A DNA stretch of 64,000 bases, from positions 45,899,933 to 45,963,932 of the forward strand of contig CM044957.1 of the NCBI GenBank assembly GCA_024516035.1, in the 5' to 3' direction. A program made the position numbers and the translations under genes. A model generated the notes under the pieces. It worked only from the letters and a program-made list of their open reading frames with translations, ran no database searches and was not told where the DNA came from. Every line of letters begins with the position of its first letter. The first letter of the stretch is position 1. The DNA is from Bactericera cockerelli (lineage: Eukaryota; Arthropoda; Insecta; Hemiptera; Triozidae). Positions 37,001 to 50,400 of the stretch are shown one piece after another.

Positions 37001-40000
37001 GGCTAAGTATTTACTTCAGTTGCTGTGGTTGTCTCAATATTCTTGGGATGATCCCTTGACTCCAGAATTAGCCGCCTCTTGGTCAACCTTTTCTTCCGAA
37101 CTATCTAAATTACAATCGCTCAGAATTCCCCGCTTTATCGACACATCCGCTCCGCAGACCATCCACGTCGTAGGATTTAGTGACGCCTCGACAAAAGGTT
37201 ATGCTGCCGTGATCTACTTGGTCACTTCTGACTCAAACCGCAATGAAAATACAGTCTACTTATTGAAAGGTAAAAGTAAGGTCGCTCCTACTAAATCGCC
37301 TCTCAGTATTCCTCGTCTCGAGCTGTGTGGTGCATTATTACTTGCACGACTGTACGACTCTCTTAAGACTTACCTAGGAACATTGTCGATATCTTCCCGC
37401 ACTTTCTATAGTGATTCTAATATTGTTCTCGCTTGGATAACCACACCCCCGCATACTCTTAAAACTTACGTTGGTAATCGCATCGTGGAGCTGAACAACT
37501 TAACTTCCAAGGAGTGTGACTGGTATCATGTTCCCGGGGAACAGAACCCCGCGGACTGTGCGTCCAGAGGACTTCTACCGCTACAATTCTTGGAGTACTC
37601 TCTTTGGTTTAACGGTCCTCAGTTTCTTCGTCAGTCGCGAGACTACTGGCCTCGCTCTCAAGGCAATGAAGTTCATAATCTACCTGAACTCAAGGATAAC
37701 ACCAAAACTTTACTAACTGTAACTCCCCCTGCGAAGTCTTACTTGTTAGGATGTTGTGAAAAATATTCAAAACTTAACAAGCTACAACGAATTTTCGCGT
37801 TCGTACTTCGTTTCATCAGAAACATACGAACCTCCCAAGAACAACGTGATCTAGGACCTCTACAAGTAAGAGAACTTAACACTAGTTTATTGATAGTCAC
37901 CAAACTAGAACAAGAATATCACTTTGCCGCTATTATTTCAGCCCTTCAGACCAACGTAAAAATAACAAACTCCGCCATCTTAAAACTAACTCCCTTCCTG
38001 GATGAACATGGAAGACTCAGGGTGGGCGGAAGGCTTCGAAACGCTCAGAATCTATCGCAGGATTCAATTCATCCGCTACTTCTTCCCAAAAAGTGTCACT
38101 TGTCTAATATTATTTGTGATCATTATCATGTCTCTTCTCTGCACGCTGGTCCTCGTACCGTTCAGGCATTAATTCAGCAGAAGTTTTGGATTATGTCGCT
38201 ACGCGATCTTCTCCGTCAACGCATACATAAGTGCCTGAGATGTTACCGGTACTCCGCAAAACCTATTCAACCAATAATGAGTGACTTACCAGAACGAAGA
38301 GTCACTCAGGAGCGACCTTTTCTCAACGTCGGCGTGGACTTTGGTGGTCCATTCTTCATCAAGGAGAGTTCCCGCCGCAACGCGCGTTCACGCAAGGCAT
38401 ATCTCTGCCTATTCATCTGCTTCACAACCAAAGCAATTCACTTAGAGCTGGTGTCAGATCTGTCGTCTGCTGCATTTCTTGCCAGTCTTGACCGTTTCAT
38501 CGGGCGCCGCGGTCTACCTCGCTTTATCCACAGTGACAACGGCACAAATTTCACCGCTGCCGCACGAGAATTGTCTGAAGTATATCAAATGCTACAGGAA
38601 AATTCCGCTGATATAAATAATACACTCGCGCAACGTCAAATTACTTGGATATTTAATCCACCCGCTGCCTCTAATTTCGGAGGCCTCTGGGAAGCCGGTA
38701 TTAAATCCGCAAAATTTCATCTCCGACGGGTAATAGGCGAACAAAATTTCACATTCGAAGAACTTACAACTCTTCTATGTAGAATAGAGGCTGTACTTAA
38801 CTCTAGACCACTCATCGATGTTTCTCCTGATCCTCTTGATGGTATAGATTATTTAACTCCTGGTCATTTTCTCATAGGCACCTCCCTATTAACCCCACCG
38901 GAGCATGATATAACCTCCACTCCCATGAATAGATTAACTCGTTGGAGACTTATCCAGCAAGCCGCGCAATCCTTTTGGGGAGCTTGGTCCACAAGCTATC
39001 TTCAATCTCTGACTCCTAGATCAAAATGGTTTCTCCCTAATCCTGAACTCAAATCTGGTGATTTGATCCTTCTTCCCAAGGCTAATAAATTACCTCTTCA
39101 TTGGCCTTTAGGTAAAATTATTGATGTTTACCCTGGTAGTGACAATGTCACAAGGGTCGCAAAGATTAAATTTCAAGACACGGTCTTAACTCGACCTGTC
39201 AACAAAATCATTCCCTTGAGATTTAACAATTAAATGTTACAATGCTTTCTTTACTTAAGTATTCAATAATCCTTTATTATTTATCAGGCACTTATTGAAT
39301 ACCTCTGTTCCATGTTTTTTTTTATGTGTACTTTTGTCTTGGCAATATTCAATTTTTGTGATCTCGCTTTCTCGCTTATATTTCTCAAATTATACCAAAT
39401 TTGGGTGGGCGGAATGTTGCGTACAGCGTACACTGCGTACCGTATCAATGCCTCCCCATAAATGCAGCCCTGACTTGCAACAAGAGAGCCCCTTGGCTTC
39501 AACAAGTCAGTGGTAATTTTCCATAGAATTTGTAAGTTCAACTCTCTATTCTCTGCCCTCAGCAGTTACCTTTTGACAATCAGAGAGATCACACCTCAGT
39601 TCAAATTTAGTGTATACCATTTTCGTGCAACGCTCAATATTTCTTTAAAGTATCAAATTAAAGATAGTTATTACCAACAAAGCTCACTCATCTTCCCACT
39701 CTGCCATCACCAAGAAGAGCCGGCCGGCACCCCGTAAGTCAACCCCGCTAGAGTCTGCAAAGGTGAGTGAGCCCTCATTTTTCTCTTCTATTCTCTTCGA
39801 ACCTTGTGGGCTGTCCCCCACAGTAGTAGTTGAAATCGATATCTATCTGTATCAGATGGGAAAAGCAGATTTGAAACGATGGTCTCTACATGAATCTCGT
39901 CCCAGTTCTTTTGGAGTGAAGTGATTGCAGGTACTTCTTGAGGTTGCCAGGCTTCCAGAGCATCTTTCAAATAGGGTAAGTTTAACTCGTAATCCTGGAT

Positions 40001-43000
40001 AGTTATTATAGTAGATACGAGCTCCCTCACCCCATAAGCAGAAGACAAAAAAGCTGGGAGGGCGACATCACAGATTTTTCTTATACCAAGGCCACCTCTT
40101 TTGATTGGTAAACTGGATTGTGTCCATTGAGTATCATCTAGAGCAACATTCAGTGTTTCTTCCAGGGCTTTTTTTATTTCTTCATCCATATGTTGTAACA
40201 GGTGAGGAAACTTCCAAATACATGATGTGCGAAGCATATAATTCAGCTTCGGAATAGAGAGGCAATTCTTTAATAGAAAATATGCATAGTGAGCCTGAAC
40301 GTCTTTGAGTCTATCCATCATGGTACTTATTTTTACAAATTTCTCTTTTGCAAAATCTTCCACTGCTGCATCATAGATTGGAGAACCTAAAAGTTCTAGG
40401 TTAGATTTGTGTTTCAACTGGATACCAGGAGCTAAAAGTTGAAATCTCTTGAACTGGTCATCGTCATAAAAATCATCATAGAAGAAGAGTTCACATTTGG
40501 CAGGATTTACTTTCAAACCAATGGCTTCGGCCTGTCTTACAATCTTTTCAAAATCTTCAAGCACAATATCTGGAGTGTCAAACAAAGAACCGTCATCAAG
40601 ATACCAAATATTCAGACATGCCTTCAAAGATTCAATAATGGGATGAATGGCCAGACTGAAGCATAAGGGTCCACAAGGATCACCTTGTTGAGGGCCTACT
40701 TGTGAAAGGATAGGCTCATCTCCAAACATCAAGTTGGATGGATGCCGATAGCACTGCCATAAAAAATTATAAAGCTTTGGAGCCTTTTCTCTCACATTCA
40801 AGAGCATGGTGTCTCTTTCACAGGAATTGAACGCATTGGAAAAATCGATTTTCAGTAATACTTTTCCATTGTTCGAGGGATCCATTAGAGAAGATCTAAC
40901 ACTGTGGATTGCGGCTTCACATCCAAGCTTCGTTCCAAATCCGAGTTGTTTGGGGAGAAGATAACCAGACAGTTCATCTTTTACTGCAAAACAAGCAACT
41001 TTTGCTGTAATTCTTCGAAATACAGAGCCAATAGCAATAGGTCTGAGTCCACCATCTTTCTTTTGTAGTGCGCAGAGAGAGGCGCCATAAAATAAAGGAC
41101 AGAGAGATTCAATCAGCTTACCAGCTAGTAGAAAGTTGCATAGATTAGTAAGTGAGGTAAGCAACTTATTACCAGCTTCAGCAGCCGAGTAAGATACCAA
41201 ATCTTTCATGTGCTGTGGAGTCAAACCGTCTAATCCTCCACTGGACCCAGCTGGAAAAGAGTTGATAGCATTCAATACATTAGAAGACCGGGTAACTAGA
41301 GGAGGAGTTGAGTCATCAGGAGGTAGAGGAAAGTTTAAGTCTCTTGAAGGAGCTGGATGTTTTGTCTTGAGCTCATCATAGTTGGCATGACTAAAACTAG
41401 CAAGATTGTCATTGGAGCTGATGATCTTAATAAATTTAATCTTTGGTTTGCTTCATTGGATCATTTTATTCCCTTGAGGCACAAATAAACCAATATTCAA
41501 AACCATGAAACAACAGCCATTTTGGCTGCTTATAGTCTGTGTTGTATCCTACCCCATCAGTATACGTCTTTCTTGTGTGCGATAAGTGACACAATACTTC
41601 CCATTTAGGTGCTGGATTAACATTAGTGCACCGGAAGCTCAAAGAATCAAATTAGAAATACAATTTTTTCTGTTGGCTCTGAGAGTTTCGAACCCAGGAT
41701 ATTTCGCATGGCAAGCGAGTTCAGAATTTCAAATAAATGTAGGTAGAGGTACCCTAATGATACAAATAAATGTGCTGATGTTTCAAAACATTTTTCTATC
41801 TATTTCCATAGGTTCAGGCATACCAGAAATGAAAACCATTCTCAGAGGAGTTGCACTGAAAGAATATTTGACGTTTAATACTCTGATAGCCAAAATTATT
41901 GGATTAACTGCAACTCTAGGAAGTGGATTACCACTGGGCAAAGAAGTAAGTGAAGAACATCATTAAAATTATCATTATTAAAAACAACTCACTCTCCTTT
42001 TACCCCTCAAAGATGTCAAGACACTTCGATTTTTTTTAATTTTAGTTCAAAAGTAGTGTTTTGATAGGTCAAGGGGGGTCAATTTTAATAGTTTTTTCGC
42101 CAGTTTTACCAGAAGCGCCAACTCCGGCCTAATTATTCGGACACTTCTAACCGAACTTCAGTAGTTGGTAGAAAATTAATGTTATATTCTTAAAAGGTGT
42201 GGTATTTGATACGTTATAACCAACAACTATGATCAATAATAAAACAAAATTGTTAGTTCATCTCGAGTTATGGCGACAAACGGATATCCAAGAGTCTAAA
42301 TCGAATTTTGAGGAATTGATATTCCGAAAGGGAGCGCTTTTAGAGCTTATGTCACAGACTCAACGAGGGTTAAAATTAACCACGTATCAAGAACATGTGG
42401 TTTTCTGAATCACCCGTTATACATGTATAATATTGTATAATAAACCCAAAATTCCTTCTGTATTCAGTTTCAAAGTTCTAACAAATATGTTTTTTTTTTC
42501 CTTCTTACGTCTTCTTTCATGTTATTCTAGGGTCCATTTGTACATATAGCGAGTATTGTGGCTACTTTGTTGTCTAAACTCGTTACCTCATTTCAAGGGA
42601 TTTACGAAAACGAGTCCCGAAATACGGAAATGTTGGCCGCTGCCTGCGCTGTTGGAGTAGGCAGCTGCTTTGGAGCCCCCATTGGAGGTAATTCATTTTG
42701 CTGGTGTTTTCCAAAACGAAAAAAAAACACTGCCAATTATGGACTTCCTCGTGACTGATTCACATTGTAAACACGTGCCGAGTAGTTTCCGAGATTTGCG
42801 CGTAACAAGGAATACCTACTTTTAACAGACCGACAGACGGACACAAAACCAAATTTGCTCAGGAGGTTATGAAACGTCCAGAAATATGAAAAAAAATTGA
42901 AATCGGAGCAAAAAAATATTTTTTTATACAAAAACGAACACAATACTTCCGATTTTTAATATTAGAAATTTCTCGGAAGTAATACACACATCCATTCCTC

Positions 43001-46000
43001 GTGAATACTTCATTCATATCTTATACATTTGAGAATAAGAATATTCGTTACCTTACACTCTGCCGCGCTGTCTCTTATTTCTTTTCATAGGGCGTTCTTC
43101 ACACCTCGGCCGAGGTGTTTGACAAGAAGAACCTTAATATAAGAGAACAAGTTTCTGGTCCAATAGATACCTCTCTATAAGGCAAAATAACTTCTTTAAG
43201 AAAGACCTGGATATAAGAAAAAAAAATTCGGTTCCTTGAGTTCTGTTAAATCCAGATTCAACTGTATTAGCGATTTCTCAAAAATTGTTTATGAATTTCA
43301 TGTCAACTTTTGAAGCTGAGCTGCTCAGTTTTAACTATCAATCGTCACTGTGAGCCTCTTTGTTTTGTTTCATTCCAGGTGTGTTGTTCAGTATTGAAGT
43401 AACTACGGTATATTTTGCCATCCGAAATTACTGGAGAGGGTTTTTCACGGCTGTATGTGGTGCTACTGTATTCCGTTTGCTGGCTGTCTGGTTTTATAAC
43501 GAAGGTAAACTTGAAAAATTTTGCATTTCGATAAACTATGTCGTTTGAATGGCGATCAACGTTCCAAAAGCTTTTTAATTAAAAAAAATATCAATCGCCA
43601 TTCAACGAGGAAATGCTGTGAGCATCATGGGCACTATTCCTGATGGGGTGCGTTCTGAAGAGCTGTTCTATATTTAAAAACACAATACTTCCCATTTCTA
43701 ATATTAGAAATTTAACGGAAGTAATATGAATATACATAGTACATTGTCTCGCTGGGTTAAGTTAAACGGATGTCGGGCCAAAGAAACAAGAACACAAATA
43801 TGTGCCCTTAACGGTTTCGGGCATCCAGCTATAAATATTGTTAAAGTGGGCGTCCCAGAACCAACCCAACTTCAACCATGAGGCAGAAGTTGACCAATGC
43901 CAACCCCCAGTAGGTTTAGGAAAATTAGGAAAATGGAAAATGTTTAGGAGAATGTATAAATAATACAGTATATTTCAGGAAAGGTGGTAACTTTTGAACA
44001 GTTTTGAATTTTCAATCATTAATTTCAAAGATTTCAAAGGACAGAAAGTGCACGGATAACTGTATACTCCTAAATATTTACTACAGACCACTAACCAAAC
44101 CGATTTTTTCCGCTACAGGTGACGTACGAGTATATTATATCCGTCTCATTAAAATGTGACGAGGAGCAAGGACTCTGATTGTTAATAATAATAGTAAATC
44201 TAATGAGGGCAAAGCTTTATAAGTAAAGCTATTAAGCCCAGAACTGAAAAAATGTGAAAAAAAAACACACAAAAAAATGTGACGGAAAATGAATTAAAAT
44301 TTAAATAAATCAAGAGTAAATTTTATAATTTTTCTTGTTTTTTACCTTCTGTTTATTTTTCTCTATTTTTAGAAACCATGAGAGCATTTTTCCCAACGAA
44401 TTTCACCATGGACTTTCCATTTGATCCCCAAGAGCTGACAGTGTTTGCCCTGATTGGGTAAGTGGCGAGGTACCTACTTGATTTTTATTTTATTCTTTTA
44501 AATAAAGTGTTACATTTTCTCACGGGTCGATTTTCAATGTTTAAAGAGGCCGTCTGCCTCCCATATCAAAATTCGTAAACAAAACTTTTTTTTTTGGTGA
44601 CTTGTTAAAGGTATTTATGGACTCTAATATGTCTCTTTCTTTGTATAGGCGTTCTTCACACCTCGGCCGAGGTGTTTGATTATTCAATCCCAAAAATACG
44701 AATCCCTGATATTAAATCTTCAACCCAAAACATTGAGAGATTTTTTTTGGGTTCCGTTTCATATTATTTTATTTTTCATGGTGTCATGTTAAAGCATAGA
44801 AGATTGTGTTTTTTAAAACTAAGTTTCAAGTACCTATGGAAAAGTGTATATCCTTAAAAAAAAAAAAAAAAAAAAAAATACGGACGTACACTAACCGGTA
44901 ATGGTTACTTATAGTGCTCACCATTTCTCCTCAATACTCTTCATATACAGGGTGTATTATGTTTGTGCATGAGCTTACAGGACGTCACCATACAAGTCAT
45001 ATACGGTACCGCTTAGGTACGTTAAGTTCTCTAAATCTCCTTATTATTTTAAAGGGAATTTTATATAATAATAATAACGTGTTTTATTGTACATATCTTT
45101 TACATTACATATAGTTACATACAAAATATAGCACATAGGAAAAATATTAAAGTGAGACTGTATGTATTATACAGACTTGTCGCACTAAGAGACCCAGTAT
45201 AAAATTCATTATTATCAATACATTTGTTTGTATAATTAATTAGCTTGGTTTAAAGTAATCTCGCTATATTTTATTTGATAAAAATAATACAACATGATTA
45301 CTATTTTTATTTGTCTCCTACAGGGTGGTGAGTGGATTTGGAGGTGCAGGATATGTGTGGTCTCACAGACAATATGTTCTTTTCATGCGTCGCAACAAGA
45401 GCTTGAATAGTTTCTTACAGAAAAAGTAAGTAATTGTTTCATATAGTTGTAATTAGAATAATTAGGTAGAAGAATGTAAGTTATTTATTTCTTTGTGGTG
45501 AAGCACAAGGCCTCATCACAATTTTTGTGGGTTGCGTAGCAGTTCCAGTAGCCTCCTTTGCTTTTATAAATTATTTTTCATCAATATTATTAATACTCTA
45601 GTAATGCCACCACTAGTTTATACTCATACAATAAACAATTCATTTTTCCTCGTTATGAGTATTAATACGTTATTTTCCCTAATAAAGAGGTAAATTGGAC
45701 CTGGAATTTTTTCTCTTTTGTCCAGGTTTATCTTATATCTACTTGACTGTTTAATGATTTTAAATTCATTTTAATGATTTCAGTCGGTTTCTGTATCCCG
45801 GAATAGTGGTTCTCGTAGCAACGTCCGTCTCCTTTCCACTTGGTCTTGGAAAATATATGGCGGGCGATCTAAACACTCATGATCAGGTATGTGAACTTGG
45901 TCTTGGAAAATATATGGCGGGCGATCTAAACACTCATGATCAGGTATGTGAACTTGGTCTTGGAAAATATATGGCGGGCGATCTAAACACTCATGATCAG

Positions 46001-47405
46001 GTATGTGAACTTGGTCTTGGAAAATATATGGCGGGTGATCTAAACACTCATACTCATGATCAGGTATGTGAACTGGGTCTTGGAAAAAATATGGCGGGCG
46101 ATCTGAACACTCATGATCAACTATGTGAACTTGGTCTTGGAAAATATATGGCGGGCGATCTGAACACTCATGATCAACTATGTGAACTTGGTCTTGGAAA
46201 ATATATGGCGGGTGATCTAAACACTCATGATCAGGTATGTGAACTTGGTCTTGGAAAATATATGGCGGCCGATCTAAACATTCATGATCAGGTATGTGAA
46301 CTTGGTGTTGGAAAATATATGGCGGGCGATCTAAACACTCATGATCAGGTATATGAACTTGGTCTTTGAAAATATATGGCGGGCGATCTGAACACTCATG
46401 ATCAGGTATGTGAACTTGGTCTTGGAAAATATATGGCGGGTGATCTAAACACTCATGATCAGGTATGTGAACTTGGTCTTGGAAAATATATGGCGGGTGA
46501 TCTAAACACTCATGATCAGGTATGTGAACTTGGTCTTGGAAAATATATGGCGGGCGATCTGAACACTCATGATCAGGTATGTGAACTTGGTCTTGGAAAA
46601 TATATGGCGGGCGATCTGAACACTCATGATCAGGTATGTGAACTTGGTCTTGGAAAATCTATGGCGGGCGATCTAAACACTCATGATCAGGTATGTGAAC
46701 TTGGTCTTGGAAAATATATGGCGGGCGATCTGAACACTCATGATCAGGTATGTGAACTTGGTCTTGGAAAATATATGGCGGGCGATCTGAACACTCATGA
46801 TCAGGTATGTGAACTAGGTCTTGGAAAATATATGGCGGGCGATCTAAACACTCATGATCAGGTATGTGAACTTGGTCTTGGAAAATATATGGCGGGCGAT
46901 CTAAACACTCATGATCAGGTATGTGAACTTGGTCTTGGAAAATATATGGCGGACGATCTAAATACTCATGATCAGGTATGTGAACTTGTGGACATTTGGT
47001 GCTGTAGAATTTTTGGTTCCAATAGCTTAGTGGTCCAGGCGTCGGTCGAGTAATCCAGAGGTCGCGGGTTCGAAACTTAGCCGGAACATAACAAGTTATC
47101 CTCCCATTTGGGATCTAGACCACATAATAATACGCCTTGGGCTTACTACTGCAATAGTAGGACTTATTAGTTCTAGTCGGACAGTACCTATAATTAAAGC
47201 GATATTATTATAAACATTCACTAATCTTATCCTCAATCTCTAAATTATAAACTCCAATCTGTGAAACACGGATCTTAATTTAATAATTTGCCTGGTAAAC
47301 GGGTGTTTGTCAACGGAGCAAGTCCTATGTACAAAATGTTAATACAATATGTATTAAAACAAATCTTTTTTTAAATAATTTAATAATTTGCCCGGTAAAA
47401 GGGTG

Positions 47406-47439
<34 letters not shown>

Positions 47440-50400
47440 AATCAACTGATATTATTCTTTTTCCTTTCAGTTATCGTCATTATTCAGTAATTTCACCTGG
47501 ACCAAGGGCAACTTCACAGTAGAGGAACAAGAAATTTTGAAACATTGGACTACAAAAAATACGGACGTCTTTGTGAGCTTGGCTGGTTTTATTCTATACA
47601 CGGTAAGTTTATACAGGGTGAACACAAGAAGTTTCACCTTATTTCAGCCAAAATCACTTGAACACCTATCTATTTTATGGGTGATCTTTTTTTTTAAAAA
47701 AAAAAGATGATTATTTCACATCCTTTTTTATTTCGTAGTCATGAAACAGGATACTGTATCATATAAACAGATCATATTTAATTTATTTTTTTGTTTATTT
47801 TTTATTATAATATTACGGTTTTTTATTATAATAGCAATATTTATTGCTGAAATCAATGAAATTTTGTGGCTTTAAAAATCACTACCTAACGATTCTCACG
47901 TAGGTACACGGAATTATCATTAATAGTGAGTGCATAACATATCCCATTTGAGATAATTATTTTGATTCATTCTTGTTTTCCAGCATGTATTCTCAATCAT
48001 AGCGTCCACAATCCCTGTGCCATCTGGTAGTTTTATACCAGTGTTCAAGATAGGCGCAGCATTGGGACGAATGGTTGGAGAAGTTATTTTCCTCAGATTT
48101 CCGGACGGGATCACCCATGGAAAATTTATTGCGCCCATCATTCCAGGTCAGTTTGAACTAACAGTTGTATGAAACCTCTCTACCTATGTGAATGTAGTAG
48201 CAAGAAATTATTCTCCGTGAACGTATTATTAAACATATTAGATCAAGTTTTATTTTACATAGAATACTAGCGGGCTGTCGCCCGCTTTGCGAGCCGAGGC
48301 ATGGCCGTGAAAGCAAAAAATCCTTTTTCGCCAATGGCAGGTGTTGTAGTGGGACTTTCGAAAAATCCCGTCTTATTGCACATCTAGACTATAAGACAAA
48401 GCTACCTACCAAATTTCATCTTCCTAGGACTTACGGTTTGGGCTGTAGAGCGATGATCAGTCAGTGGTCAGTCAGTCAGTGACTTTGACATTTATATATT
48501 AAGATATAAGTACATAGAAATTGAGTTTAATAAAACAAAACTTGATCAAGGGCGGTGCTAATGCCAACGGCATTCTCTTACATACTACATAAAGTTGCTA
48601 CATTTTGTTACATCTTTATATAGGGCTTAGCCCGTAAATATACACCTGTTTAAGAGGTAATTATATTATTATTATTCCCCGTATGCGACTAGTTCTTCAA
48701 TTTTGTGTTGTAGTCAGATTGGCTACAGCTAGGAGAGTGATGTTCTCTATCCAACTTTTGAAAAGTTGGTTCGTTCTGAAGTTCATATTTCTATGTGCAA
48801 TCAACCACCGTTAGAACCTGGGCTTTTTCTTTTGAAGCCATTAAACTTTTGGGAAACTGTAAGATAACCTGGCTTGTTAGATAGAGTTCATAGTCCTCTA
48901 GCGAGACACGAGGGACTATAAACAGGGAGTAGACCAGCAGTCTGGCTGGGGAACTATAAACAGGGAGTAGACCAGCAGTCTGACTGGGGGACTATAAACA
49001 GGAAGTAGACCAGCATTGGCTTGGTTCTGGGAGCCCTTGTCAATTATTAGCCTCCTTCTAAAGATAGTGGTAGAAATGCTGAGTCGTTCCTCCACTGTCT
49101 AACTTTTCGATGACGTCACCCTATGGTGATATGATGATGATGTATAATTTTGTTCGAAATAAAGAAGGTTTATTTATTTATTTACACATAATAATAAGTA
49201 GGTATTTCACTTTTTTAATTCCAGGAGGGTACGCAACAGTGGGGGCAGCCGCATTTTCGGGAGCCGTCACTCATACCATTTCTGTCTCCGTCATTATGTT
49301 CGAGATGACAGGACAAATTACACATATCATTCCAGTGATGGTAAGTAGATATCAGCAAAAATTACACTTCGTGTGGAAAAAAAGGGAGAACGTGGATGAT
49401 TTATAGATATCAGATGGTAAGTAGATATCAGCAAAATTTACACTTCATGTGGAAAAAAAGAGAGAACGTGGATGATTTATTAGTAATAAACGAGTAATAA
49501 AAAAAATCATGAGTAATAAAAGAAGTGATATCATGAGTAATAAACGCCTAAAGTGGCTCTTCTTTCATTGCTGTAAAATGAATGTACTTGTAAAACTCTT
49601 GTCATAAACATTATAAAAAAGAATAAAATTTAAGGCACACCTCATTTATTATAATTTTTTGACTTCATGGTCTAATATCAACGAAAGATGGATACAATCA
49701 ATTAGACTACTTTCTAATGAAAATATTGCATGACGCTAAAATACAAATTATGAAGGGCAAAAAAGATCGATTTTCATTTTACAGAAAAATGGATTTTTTC
49801 CACATTTCAAAGACTAGCGGACTATTATCACCATTGTTGAAGAGTAAAGTTAATTAAAACTAAAAAAATTGTCGTTCAGCAACCACTTCTTGTACGTAGG
49901 TATATTGAAATCAGCAGAATCGCCATGAAGATTAAAAAAGGTCTTTTAACATAAAACAAAAAAACATATGAATTTAATACTTTGTTTTGTCCCACTTCCT
50001 GATAAAACCAATTATTATTTTGTCCAATATATGAGATTTTGCTTGAAATTCTGACGAAAAAAAGAGTCCTAAAAGAAAATCTTTTATCAAATTTTACGTA
50101 ACTTATACTTTTCCTAATTTATCAATGTGCTGAAACTACCTTTGTATAAAATGCATTTGTTAAAATTCCGAGACATGAGAAATACGGTGCAAAACGCTAT
50201 GACGAATGCAAATGTTAAAATTTATTAGGTTTTCTAATGAAGTTCTTATGTCCAATTATTTTCAGATAGCTGTTCTTATTTCAAACGCCGTCGCTGCATT
50301 ACTGCAACCATCACTTTACGATAGTATTATCCTGATTAAGAAGCTGCCGTACTTACCTGATTTGTTGCCATCAAGCTCAGGTATTGTAATTTACTCGTTA

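Larger units (their letters stand above)
32061..39822 (+). mobile_element. Full-length BEL/Pao LTR retrotransposon
   Basis: A 7.76-kb element with two LTRs starting TGTTGC and ending CCCACA, and a 5-bp target duplication GTAGT (32056-32060 and 39823-39827). It has a primer site, a purine tract and one long open frame. The LTRs appear to differ by a single-base indel, so the insertion is very recent. It belongs to the BEL/Pao group by domain order and RT type. It is inserted inside the minus-strand retrotransposon in ClC-a intron 3. Confidence 0.97.
31301..41452 (-). mobile_element. Minus-strand non-LTR retrotransposon, 5'-truncated, split by BEL/Pao
   Basis: On the minus strand it starts near 41452 inside an open frame and ends in a poly-A tail (poly-T at about 31301-31322). 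The coding region is interrupted between 39823 and 32060 by the BEL element. The reverse transcriptase piece lies on the right and the C-terminal domain piece on the left. Lineage is uncertain; the C-terminal domain suggests an element with a restriction-like endonuclease. Confidence 0.8.

Noticed and set aside
41586..41966. 126-codon ORF as a separate gene
   Set aside because: Its first part is a minus-strand SINE D read in the wrong sense and its last part is ClC-a exon 4.
45806..47053. Two long repetitive ORFs that could be called a repeat protein gene
   Set aside because: They are the in-frame extension of ClC-a exon 9 through the tandem array; the first lacks its own start context and is continuous with the channel.
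48543..48600. Extra ClC-a exon
   Set aside because: Short GC-richer patch (GGCGGTGCTAATGCC) but exons 11 and 12 already join in phase; it belongs to a dispersed repeat.
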